Assembly (NCBI GenBank): GCA_003506065.1
Contig: DNXA01000209.1
Location: 1 to 11,267, forward strand
Length of the DNA: 11,267 nt
Reading direction: 5' to 3'
Source of the DNA: Actinomycetota bacterium
GTDB lineage: Bacteria; Actinomycetota; Actinomycetes; S36-B12
Shown here: positions 1-7,122 of the stretch, one piece after another
Layout: each line of letters starts with the position of its first letter
Numbering within the stretch: the stretch's first letter is position 1
Position numbers and translations under genes: made by a program
The notes under the pieces: model-generated
Told to the model about the DNA's origin: nothing
The model's database searches: none
Seen by the model: the letters and a program-made list of their open reading frames with translations, nothing else

Positions 1-368
1 ATCTAGACCGCGCAGACACCAGCATCGAGATGAGCTGGGATTGCGCAACCGTGGACGGCATCGCTCTGGACACCGGCGGTGCCATGACACCGTGGTTACA
101 GGCAAATGTTACGGCTGCACGTCAGATCGCGGGTCTGCACAGCGGCAAATGGAATTGGGCCTCTGCAGAGGTGCAGTTGCCCGGCAGCCTTCATGCCTTC
201 CTAGAATTCGACGCTTCGCACAATGACGGTGTGCAGTTCGCTGAGCTGTTCGAAGGCTCCTTCCTCCACCTTCGTGCCGGCAGCAATTGGGAGCAAGCCA
301 AGCGATCGACCTTCCAGGAGCGCATGAATCTCTTCACTTCCGGCATCAAGGTTTTGGTCGCCGCATGA
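1..368 (+). CDS. 3' end of an unrecognised gene, possibly glycosyltransferase-like (partial)
   Basis: The reading frame is open from base 3 to the TGA at 366-368, so the gene begins upstream of the window and only about 121 C-terminal residues are visible. The ATG at 30 is probably internal. The fragment is soluble, has no membrane segment, and is rich in Trp and aromatic residues. A stretch reading FLHLRAGSNWE near the C-terminus vaguely recalls C-terminal motifs of polysaccharide-cluster glycosyltransferases, but I cannot name a family. Its stop codon overlaps the start of the downstream ABC exporter (ATGA), which suggests one operon and translational coupling, so a role in building the same glycan is a reasonable inference. 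It could equally be another kind of sugar-modifying enzyme. The coding status is well supported; the function is not. Confidence 0.6.
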   Translation, partial: LDRADTSIEMSWDCATVDGIALDTGGAMTPWLQANVTAARQIAGLHSGKWNWASAEVQLPGSLHAFLEFDASHNDGVQFAELFEGSFLHLRAGSNWEQAKRSTFQERMNLFTSGIKVLVAA

Positions 369-2245
369 GCAAGTTGATCTACTGGCTAAAGACCAAGACC
401 CATGCTGGAGTCGCCGGTGAAGTGCATCAGGCACTGCAGCTTCTTCCGCGCAAGGTGCAGAGGCGTTTCGGGCTTCTTGTTGGCGTGCAAATGCTGACAG
501 CGTTCCTGGATCTTGCAGGCGTCTTGCTTGTAACTGTTGTTGGTGTACTTGCTCTGTCCAGCGTTTCACCCGGTACCGCGGTACCGGCTCAGTTGCAATC
601 GCTGGTGAATCTGGGTACCGATCATGGACTTGATATCAATCAGATCACCATCATTGCTGCCTACCTTGCTGCCTTCTTCCTGATCGCCAAGAGCGTCTTG
701 GGGAGTCTGTTGACTCGACGAGCACTGCGTTTCCTTGCAAACCAGCAGGCCGCGTTGTCGGTGTCGCTCGCCTCGCGTTTGCTGTGTCAACCAATCACGG
801 TCATCCAAGAACGACACAGCATGACCACCGCTTATGCTGTGGTGCAGGGCGCGACGAGTGCAATCGTCGGCATCCTTGGCTCGGCTGCGACGATAGTCAC
901 GGAATCGACCCTGCTCATTATTTTCGGCATCACGCTCTTCGTCATCAATCCCATACTCACCTTGATCGCAATGGGCTTCCTTGCCGCAGTCGGTCTTGTT
1001 CTGCAGTTGACCCTTGGTGGCTGGTCCGCGCGCGTTGGTGCAATCAACGCGCGCACGGCAATCCGCGGTAACACAGTGATCCAAGAAACGCTCGGCTCCT
1101 ATCGCGAAATCTCTGTCTCGAATCGCATGGGTCTGTATGCGCAAAGGATTCGCGAGCTCGTGATCGCTGGAGCGCATTCGCAGGCTGACGGTGCATTTAT
1201 CGGCCAAGTGCCGAAGTTCGTCTTTGAATCCACCCTCGTTGTTGGCGCGGTGATTCTGGCCACGGTGCAGGTCGCCATAAGTGACACAGTGACGGCAATT
1301 GGCACGATGGTCTTGTTCTTGGCCTCCGGTAGTCGAGTGCTGCCCTCGATCATGCGTTTGCAGACCTCGTTTATCACGATCAAGTCGGCTTCTGGCGGTG
1401 CCGGAGCCACCTTCGAACTGGCGCGCACTCTCCAGGGTTCAACTGCGATCGTGCCTGACCCAAGTTCCATCGAGGAGTTGTGCAAGGAGCTCAACTCGGA
1501 CTACGACGATTTCCTGCCATCGATTGATATCAACCGGGTCGAATACGTCTACCCGGGGGGCGGAGCCGCTGCTCTGAAAGATATTTCTCTTCATGTTGAA
1601 GCGGGAAGCTCGCTGGCTCTGGTGGGCAGCACTGGTGCCGGCAAGTCGACTCTGGCCGACATCATGCTTGGAATCCTTGCCCCTTCTGCAGGTGGCGTTG
1701 AGCTCGGCGGCAGGCATCCGCACGATGCGACCCGCATCTGGCCGGGAGCTGTGGCGTATGTGCCGCAGCAGGTCATGCTCGTCGACGGCACCGTGCGAGA
1801 CAACGTGGCGTTGGGCTTGCCCGCTGAAGTGATCGAGGATGATCGGATCTGGCAGGCATTGCAGGATGCTCACCTCGCTGACTTCCTGCGCGATTCACGC
1901 GAAGGCCTGGACACCGTCATTGGCGAGCGCGGGGTTCGTCTCAGTGGGGGCCAACGCCAACGACTCGGCTTGGACCGGGCGTTGTTCACGCGGCCCAAGA
2001 TCTTGGTCCTCGATGAGGCCACGAGCGCGCTTGATGCGCAAACGGAGGTATCCATTAGCAGAGTCATCAATGAACTTCACGGAAAGGTGACTGTTGTTGT
2101 GGTGGCTCACCGGCTGGCAACTGTGCGCGAGTTTGATCAGATTGCTTATCTTGAACATGGCCAGTTGATGTGGGCGGGTCGGTTCGAAGAAGTGCGGTTG
2201 AGAGTTCCAGAGTTCGACGCACAGGCTCGCATCTTGGGCCTTTGA
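365..2245 (+). CDS. ABC exporter, PglK-like lipid-linked oligosaccharide flippase
   Basis: A 626-residue half-transporter with a fused membrane domain and ATPase, expected to work as a homodimer in the cytoplasmic membrane. Residues about 35-325 hold roughly six hydrophobic segments. The nucleotide-binding domain follows: Walker A GSTGAGKST at 421-429, Q-loop around YVPQQ at 465-469, signature LSGGQ at 526-530, Walker B ILVLDEATSALD from 546 with catalytic E551, and H-loop His582. All ATPase motifs are intact. The Q-loop context (YVPQQVMLVDGTVRDNVALG), the cluster context and the full-exporter layout resemble PglK/WlaB, which flips undecaprenyl-linked glycans. A lipid or drug exporter of the MsbA type is the main alternative. 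I chose the ATG at 365 because it overlaps the upstream stop; an in-frame ATG at 287 would add 26 residues lying within the preceding gene. It ends convergently with the minus-strand operon, 44 bases away. Confidence 0.85.
   Translation: MSKLIYWLKTKTHAGVAGEVHQALQLLPRKVQRRFGLLVGVQMLTAFLDLAGVLLVTVVGVLALSSVSPGTAVPAQLQSLVNLGTDHGLDINQITIIAAYLAAFFLIAKSVLGSLLTRRALRFLANQQAALSVSLASRLLCQPITVIQERHSMTTAYAVVQGATSAIVGILGSAATIVTESTLLIIFGITLFVINPILTLIAMGFLAAVGLVLQLTLGGWSARVGAINARTAIRGNTVIQETLGSYREISVSNRMGLYAQRIRELVIAGAHSQADGAFIGQVPKFVFESTLVVGAVILATVQVAISDTVTAIGTMVLFLASGSRVLPSIMRLQTSFITIKSASGGAGATFELARTLQGSTAIVPDPSSIEELCKELNSDYDDFLPSIDINRVEYVYPGGGAAALKDISLHVEAGSSLALVGSTGAGKSTLADIMLGILAPSAGGVELGGRHPHDATRIWPGAVAYVPQQVMLVDGTVRDNVALGLPAEVIEDDRIWQALQDAHLADFLRDSREGLDTVIGERGVRLSGGQRQRLGLDRALFTRPKILVLDEATSALDAQTEVSISRVINELHGKVTVVVVAHRLATVREFDQIAYLEHGQLMWAGRFEEVRLRVPEFDAQARILGL
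570..587. repeat. Perfect 18-bp palindrome inside the ABC exporter gene
   Basis: The sequence CCGGTACCGCGGTACCGG equals its own reverse complement and contains two GGTACC hexamers. It encodes a loop between the first hydrophobic segments (around SPGTAVPAQ). No function can be assigned; it may be a chance result of codon choice. Confidence 0.5.
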
Positions 2246-2289
2246 AGTCTCCTGCAAGTACCAGAAGGCCGGCGTCGCGAAATGTGCCG

Positions 2290-3327
2290 TCAGGAAAGTC
2301 GGCGCAGGTTTCGAAAGATCAGTTGTGAGAGCCGTGACTGCGACACGAATTGCGGGCGCGCCCCGATGAGTCCATTGGCAATGCCGAGTTGGGTTCGCCA
2401 GTAGTCACTTCCGATCTCAGGGCGCGGGATGATGATCTTCGCGTGGATATGCAGGTTGGCGAGGACGAGGAGTCGGCCTTGAGCTCTGGCCGTCACGCGC
2501 GTGATTCCGTCCTGGCATAGCGCCAGACTCCAGTCCTGCCACAGACCAGGATCCAGTCCGCCGCGTGTCTCGCGGTAGCCGGGCACAAGAAGCCCCTGCT
2601 GGTTGCGAGGATCAATGCCGAACAGGTATTGGCCGACAGCTGCGGCGTCGAAGATCAGGGACGCGGGCTGCTCGGCGCTGAGGACGCCGTTGGCATCGGC
2701 GGTGCGAACCTGCATTGTGTGCTTCGATTGTTCTGGCAGGGTGGCAAGGGGCTGCAGCAACTGGCTGCCCGCCAGGGCGAGGGACTTCATGTCCGATCGG
2801 TTGCGGCCGCCCTGCACATCTTCAAGCACGGTTGAGCACAGCATCGCCATCGCCGCCGGAGTCCTTGAGAGGATCACACCAGGGCACGCGGTGTCGGCAT
2901 CGATGAAGGCCATGAGATTCAGGGCATTGAACTCGCGCAAGCTGTCGTCAAGGAGTTGCTCGGTGATGAAGTTTGCCATGTCGGACTCGAGATGGATTAC
3001 TGGAGTCCCGGGGTCTAGTCCGGATTGATTGCAGTAGTTGCGCAGAGCGAGAAAACGACCGTAGATGCGTAGCCAGTAGCCCTTGCGCCAGTGCGGATCG
3101 ATGTTAGATGACTCAAGGGCCAAGGTGAGTTCTTGTAGTTCCGCCGTGGATACGAGCGTGTCAAATTGCACAACACTGATGCCTTCTCGTGGCCTGGCTG
3201 CCTTCGCGTCGGCAATGAGCACTGTGGCGAACTGCGGGTTGAGTTGGTGGTTCTGTACGGCGTAGTGCCAGACGAAATCGGGGATCGGCCCCAGTTGGAC
3301 GAGGATCTGTATTGCCGCGGGAGCCAC
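2290..3327 (-). CDS. Glycosyltransferase-like protein of unknown specificity
   Basis: A 345-residue soluble protein and the last gene of the minus-strand operon. The start is GTG at 3327, since an in-frame TAG lies four codons upstream (3337-3339) and the next Met is far inside the protein. The N-terminus (IQILVQLGPIPDFVWHYAVQ) looks like the first strand of a nucleotide-sugar-binding fold. HLESDM at 112-117 is a possible DXD-like metal/nucleotide-sugar site, and FIDADT lies at 141-146. A segment reading FDAAAVGQYLFGIDPRN at 226-242 recalls, from memory, uncharacterised GT-A-like proteins in glycan clusters. There is no signal peptide or membrane segment, so it probably acts in the cytoplasm. 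Position at the end of a sugar-nucleotide operon fits a transferase that uses the sugar made by the upstream genes. It lies 17 bases after the methyltransferase gene, with no clear ribosome site. The family assignment is by resemblance only. Confidence 0.6.
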   Translation of the reverse strand: MAPAAIQILVQLGPIPDFVWHYAVQNHQLNPQFATVLIADAKAARPREGISVVQFDTLVSTAELQELTLALESSNIDPHWRKGYWLRIYGRFLALRNYCNQSGLDPGTPVIHLESDMANFITEQLLDDSLREFNALNLMAFIDADTACPGVILSRTPAAMAMLCSTVLEDVQGGRNRSDMKSLALAGSQLLQPLATLPEQSKHTMQVRTADANGVLSAEQPASLIFDAAAVGQYLFGIDPRNQQGLLVPGYRETRGGLDPGLWQDWSLALCQDGITRVTARAQGRLLVLANLHIHAKIIIPRPEIGSDYWRTQLGIANGLIGARPQFVSQSRLSQLIFRNLRRLS

Positions 3328-3344
3328 GTCAGCAGTCTAGAAGG

Positions 3345-4301
3345 TCAGGCAAACAAGCTGGTTGCTTCGGCTGCGTGCTTGTCCCGGTGAAGGAAGACGA
3401 AGTTGGTCTCCAGGGTTGCATCGTCGATCACTGAGATTGGCGAAGTTCGCTCCTCTCCGATCGCAAAGCACTGGTAGCCAAGGGAGAAAAAAAACTCCAC
3501 GACTTCATTCGGGTGGTAGCCAAAGGCCTTGGACCACTTGCGGAGAAGTTCGGTGAACACGATTGGTAGTGAGTTGCGAATAGTTGTCTGGCCACCACGG
3601 AACACCAGAAGTTCAGCCCCTTCGACATCGCACTTGATGAGGTCGGGGGCAATGGAGTGCTCGGTGGACCAAGCGTCCAGCGTGGTCAGCGAGATGGCTG
3701 TCGCATTCGCGTCACTTCGTTCAGCGACATTGGCGAGCGAGGCATTGGTGCCATGGGTGGGCGCCTCCCAGATTTTCCCAGTACCAATGCGATCTGAGAT
3801 TGCCAGCGGGCTCGGGGTGACTCGTGCACTGAGGCCGTTCTCTGTGATGTTGCGTTCCAAGTATGCGAAGGAGGATGGGGTGGGTTCAAAGGCATGGATG
3901 TGCGCCTGGGAGTGAGTCAGCGCAAGCAGGGTGCTGTAGTAGCCGATGTTGGCGCCGATATCGAGAATCTGTCGGGCCGACGCCGCGCACGCATTGAGCA
4001 GCCGCCATTCGACAGGTTCGTAAGGCCCGAAGTTCAGCATCTCCAGTGGTGCAACGCGGTAGTCACCGCGCGGCACCCGCAGCCATGCAGTGCTTGTGCC
4101 TCCGGCACCGACCCGAAAGGAAGGTCCTTGTTCGTCTATCCGGATGGAATCGACACCGGTGCCAGAGAGGGCGTCGGAGTAGCGCCACAGAACTTGGTGC
4201 AGGGCACCGGCTTCAGCAATGAAGGCAGGCTTTGCCACCTTGCCCGCCTCGAAGGCGGCCTTGAGTCGAGCGAAGTCAGTTTCGGCGGACGTAGCGTTCA
4301 C
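3345..4301 (-). CDS. FkbM-family SAM-dependent methyltransferase
   Basis: A class I methyltransferase of the FkbM family, which typically O-methylates sugars or polyketides using S-adenosylmethionine. From the GTG start at 4301 (318 residues) the SAM-binding motif LDIGANIG is at 113-120, the acidic post-strand motif FEP at 138-140, IKCDVEGAE at 222-230 and the conserved C-terminal LETNFVFLHR near 297-306. All are typical of FkbM. About 85 residues precede the catalytic domain and are not recognised. GTG 4301 was preferred because GGGGG lies five bases upstream; an in-frame TTG at 4313 would add four residues, and an in-frame TGA bounds the frame just beyond. It lies 36 bases after the SDR gene and 17 before the glycosyltransferase-like gene, so it is probably co-transcribed and modifies the sugar or glycan made here. 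A run of eight A (3487-3494, plus strand) encodes part of VEFFFSLG. Confidence 0.9.
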   Translation of the reverse strand: MNATSAETDFARLKAAFEAGKVAKPAFIAEAGALHQVLWRYSDALSGTGVDSIRIDEQGPSFRVGAGGTSTAWLRVPRGDYRVAPLEMLNFGPYEPVEWRLLNACAASARQILDIGANIGYYSTLLALTHSQAHIHAFEPTPSSFAYLERNITENGLSARVTPSPLAISDRIGTGKIWEAPTHGTNASLANVAERSDANATAISLTTLDAWSTEHSIAPDLIKCDVEGAELLVFRGGQTTIRNSLPIVFTELLRKWSKAFGYHPNEVVEFFFSLGYQCFAIGEERTSPISVIDDATLETNFVFLHRDKHAAEATSLFA

Positions 4302-4337
4302 TCTGGCCCCCAAGATGTCGACATGTCATTGATGAGA

Positions 4338-5402
4338 CTACGCAAGGGATAGCACCGTGCGTTGAAATCCCTGGGCGAGTCCCACTCGCGGAGCCCAGCC
4401 CAGTTCATTGAGTCGTTGAACCGAGGTGGCGAGTCGGGAATGCGAACTTGGGAGGTAATTGGTGGCCGGCGAGTTGCGCGAGATTGCGAGCTTCCGCTCG
4501 GGGAACAAGGCGATCAGGAGCTCGACGAGCTCGAGAATAGAGACTTCAGCATTGACATTGGCGACGTTGTAGGCCGCGCCGGAAGCGCCCTGTAGCAACA
4601 CTGTGAAGATCGCAGTCACGGCATCAGTCACATAGCAGTAGGTGCGAAGAGCTGAACCATCGCTCGTGAGTGTGAGTGGTGCACCTCGCGCCGCTTGGTA
4701 GGTGAAGTCGGCGAAGCTGCGTCCGTCATCCTCAGCCAGGCCCGGACCGTAAGTGTGGAAGAGACGGACGATGGAAGTGTGCAATGCATGCTGCCGTCCC
4801 CACGCGACTGTGAGAGCCTCGCCAGTCCGCTTGCCTTCTGCATAGCAGGATCGAGGATCGGTGGGATCGATGCTGCCGAAGGTGGTCTCGGTGAGCACAG
4901 TGTCTGGTTGCACGGAGCCATACACCTCCCCACTGCTCACGAAGAGAAATCTGTCGGGATGCAGGCTGGCTGACCAGGCTGAAAGCAGTGCGACAGTGCC
5001 CGTCACATTTGGCAAGAGGGAACCGATGGGATCGGTCGCGTAGTTCTTCGGGCTTGCCGGGCTTGCCGCATGAAGAACGTAGTTCACATCTCCGATCGAA
5101 GGAGACTCCATCCGGCTCAAGTCCCACGGCAGAAGTGCGAAGTGCTCCGAGTCGATGAGTCCGCTGAACTCCTGCTCGGCTCGGACCTTGTCTCGGACCA
5201 TGCCAAGCACCTCGATCGGCGTACTAAGCCGTCCCGTGGCATTGATTTGCAGCAGAGTTCGCACGAGGTACTTTCCGAGAAAGCCGCTCGCCCCTGTAAC
5301 CAATACGCGCTTGCCACTCAACTGCTCCCAGGGCAGTGGTTGAGCGATGATCTCGGCGAGGTCCTCGGCCACCAGACTCTCGTGCAACGGGCTGCGACTC
5401 AT
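4338..5402 (-). CDS. Extended SDR, NAD-dependent NDP-sugar epimerase/dehydratase family
   Basis: A 354-residue extended short-chain dehydrogenase/reductase acting on a nucleotide sugar. The Rossmann motif TGASGFLG has its GxxGxxG at 37-43, and HAASPASP at 111-118 lines the cofactor site. SSGEVYG at 156-162 supplies Ser/Glu, and the catalytic pair is Tyr187/Lys191 in CYAEGKR. HTYGPG and the DGRSFADF...RTYCYVTDA stretch form the substrate-binding half. Overall it is closest in look to UDP-glucuronate decarboxylase and related 4,6-dehydratase-like enzymes. The classical TDE triad of 4,6-dehydratases is SGE here, so Asp is replaced by Gly, and the usual CDP-glucose 4,6-dehydratase N-terminus is absent. 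The exact reaction (decarboxylation, dehydration, epimerisation or ketoreduction) cannot be fixed. The ATG at 5402 lies six bases after the transketolase C-subunit stop, so it is the fourth gene of the operon and probably acts on the same CDP-sugar. Confidence 0.88.
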   Translation of the reverse strand: MSRSPLHESLVAEDLAEIIAQPLPWEQLSGKRVLVTGASGFLGKYLVRTLLQINATGRLSTPIEVLGMVRDKVRAEQEFSGLIDSEHFALLPWDLSRMESPSIGDVNYVLHAASPASPKNYATDPIGSLLPNVTGTVALLSAWSASLHPDRFLFVSSGEVYGSVQPDTVLTETTFGSIDPTDPRSCYAEGKRTGEALTVAWGRQHALHTSIVRLFHTYGPGLAEDDGRSFADFTYQAARGAPLTLTSDGSALRTYCYVTDAVTAIFTVLLQGASGAAYNVANVNAEVSILELVELLIALFPERKLAISRNSPATNYLPSSHSRLATSVQRLNELGWAPRVGLAQGFQRTVLSLA

Positions 5403-5408
5403 CTTGAC

Positions 5409-6317
5409 TCAGCCTTGGTCCACGAGTGCCAAGGCGACAGCATCTGGCGACAGTCCGGTGGAGTTGTTGATGAATGCATGGGATCCCGAGATATCAAATC
5501 CACCGGAGGGATACCCGAGTATGTGCACGTCGTGCGGCTGGCGCGAGCGGGCCAGGCTTTCCAGAACGGCACTGCCCAATCCCCCGATGGTTGAATGCTC
5601 CTCCAAGGTCACGATTCGGCGCCCGCCCGCTACCTTGAGCAGTTCGGCATCGTCAAGTGGACTGATACGCGGCACGCTGACGACCTGCACACTCACCCCT
5701 TGTTCTTCCGCCGCCGCCGCCGCTGTGAGGGCTGTGGGCAGCAGCGGACCCGTGACCAGCAAGCTGACGTCGGTGCCGCGAGCGAGTTCTATCAGGCCCG
5801 TTGAAATATCTGGCGGGCCAGCATGGGGCGAGGATCCTGGCTGCCGACCCAGTCGGAGATAGCAGGGTCCGCCAATCTCCAAGATCTCATCCACGCAGCT
5901 GGCCACCTCCAGGGAGTCGGCGGGACTGTAGATGCGCATTCCAGGGATAGGGCGCATGACCGCGACGTCTTCAAGGCCGTGGTGTGAGTAGCCGAGGGTG
6001 CCGTACGAAGCGCCGCCGCCGATGGCTACGACGCAGACGTCATAGCCATGATAGGCGATGTCATTGCGGATCTGCTCCAGACAGCGGAAGGTTGCAAAGT
6101 TCACGATCGAGTACGCGAAGACCCGCTTGTGTGTTGAGGCCAATCCGGCGGCGATCGACATCATGGCCTGTTCGGCGACACCGCAGTTGAGGAACTGCAG
6201 TGGAAAGGCATCGCGAAATCCCTCGACGACATTGAATCCGAGATCGCCAGTGAGCAGCATGATCGACTCGTCGGTACGTGCTTGCTCGGTCAATCGAGCG
6301 ATGAAGGCATCACGCAT
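5409..6317 (-). CDS. Transketolase C-terminal subunit (pyrimidine-binding and C-terminal domains)
   Basis: A 302-residue protein matching the second half of transketolase and the E1-beta/DXS class. The pyrimidine-binding domain carries the catalytic Glu that activates thiamine diphosphate: CGVAEQAM with Glu49. It is followed by GxASYGTLGYSHHGLEDVAVMR with His112-His113 and Glu116-Asp117, typical of split transketolases. Residues from about 185 form the C-terminal domain. It needs the N-terminal partner encoded just upstream; the ATG at 6317 overlaps that gene's stop by eight bases, which favours equimolar synthesis. The pair should move two-carbon ketol units with thiamine diphosphate. In this cluster the acceptor could be a keto-sugar nucleotide or a sugar phosphate. 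Primary pentose-phosphate metabolism normally uses one fused gene of about 660-700 residues, so a split pair inside a glycan operon points to a dedicated role. That role is inferred. Confidence 0.9.
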   Translation of the reverse strand: MRDAFIARLTEQARTDESIMLLTGDLGFNVVEGFRDAFPLQFLNCGVAEQAMMSIAAGLASTHKRVFAYSIVNFATFRCLEQIRNDIAYHGYDVCVVAIGGGASYGTLGYSHHGLEDVAVMRPIPGMRIYSPADSLEVASCVDEILEIGGPCYLRLGRQPGSSPHAGPPDISTGLIELARGTDVSLLVTGPLLPTALTAAAAAEEQGVSVQVVSVPRISPLDDAELLKVAGGRRIVTLEEHSTIGGLGSAVLESLARSRQPHDVHILGYPSGGFDISGSHAFINNSTGLSPDAVALALVDQG

Positions 6318-7122
6318 CTTCGCTGGCCAGTTCGGTCAGTGCCTGCGCAAGTTGCTCGTCATCGGGTGTCTTGTAGTGCCAAGCCACTTCGTTCTCCATG
6401 TAGGACACACCGCGACCTTTGGTTGTGTCGGCAATGAGCATCGCTGGTCTGGAGTGATCCGCGGCGAACGCGGCTTTGAGTGACTCGTGATCATGCCCAT
6501 CGATTCGACTTACTGCCCAGCCGAAGGCCTCCCACTTGGCGCCAAGGGGCTCCAGGGCGAGGGTCAACTCAGTTGAGCCAAAGGACTGCAGACCGTTGCG
6601 ATCGATGATTGCCGTGAGATTTGAGAGCCCGTGGTGAGCGGCAAACATGCCTGCCTCCCAGACACTGCCTTCATCGCACTCCCCGTCAGAGAGCAGGACG
6701 AAGACCCGGCGTGTGGATCCGGAGAGCTTGGCAGCCAGGGCGATGCCACATCCGAAGGCCAGCCCATGCCCGAGTGAGCCGGTCGAAAGCTCGACACCTG
6801 GAATCACTCCCGCGGTTACATGTCCGCTGAGCACGCCGCCATTTGCACAGAACTCATCGAGCCAAGCCAGCGGAAAGAATCCGGCATGAGCCATCACGGC
6901 GTAGGTGCCTGCGGAGGCATGACCCTTGGACACGATGATGACATCGCGTTCTGGATCCTTGACGCGTTCCGGAGTGACGCTCGCCGCGCCCGCATAGAGC
7001 ACGGCGAGAATGTCCATCTGCGAGAGCGAAGAGCCGATGTGCGAAGCCTTGCCGGCGTGCACCATTTGCACTGCTGAACTTCGTGCGGCACTGGCCAGGG
7101 ATTCGCTGTTCACCTGCCTCAC
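6310..7122 (-). CDS. Transketolase N-terminal subunit (thiamine diphosphate-binding domain)
   Basis: A 270-residue protein matching the first domain of transketolase. His28 in KASHIGSSLS and His68 in VSKGHASAG correspond to conserved active-site histidines, and STGSLGHGL at 113-121 is the usual third motif. The thiamine diphosphate/Mg2+ motif runs from SDGECDEGSVWEA at 145-157 to Asn176 in DRNG. The first residue is Ser rather than the Gly of the textbook GDG, a variant I associate with polysaccharide-cluster transketolases. The metal ligands Asp146 and Asn176 are present, so it should be active. The start is GTG at 7122, overlapping the TGA of rfbF as GTGA, so its translation is coupled to CDP-glucose synthesis. 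It is expected to form a heterotetramer with the C-terminal subunit encoded next. Confidence 0.9.
   Translation of the reverse strand: MRQVNSESLASAARSSAVQMVHAGKASHIGSSLSQMDILAVLYAGAASVTPERVKDPERDVIIVSKGHASAGTYAVMAHAGFFPLAWLDEFCANGGVLSGHVTAGVIPGVELSTGSLGHGLAFGCGIALAAKLSGSTRRVFVLLSDGECDEGSVWEAGMFAAHHGLSNLTAIIDRNGLQSFGSTELTLALEPLGAKWEAFGWAVSRIDGHDHESLKAAFAADHSRPAMLIADTTKGRGVSYMENEVAWHYKTPDDEQLAQALTELASEDA

Noticed and set aside
287..364. Longer start for the ABC exporter
   Set aside because: It would lie entirely within the preceding gene, while ATG 365 overlaps that gene's stop in the usual coupled way.
566..1207. 213-codon open frame on the minus strand within the ABC exporter gene
   Set aside because: Highly charged composition with no motif, lying opposite a gene with full ABC signatures.
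2246..2289. Possible terminator between the convergent ABC exporter and glycosyltransferase-like genes
   Set aside because: GC-rich, but I found no clean stem with a T run on either strand.
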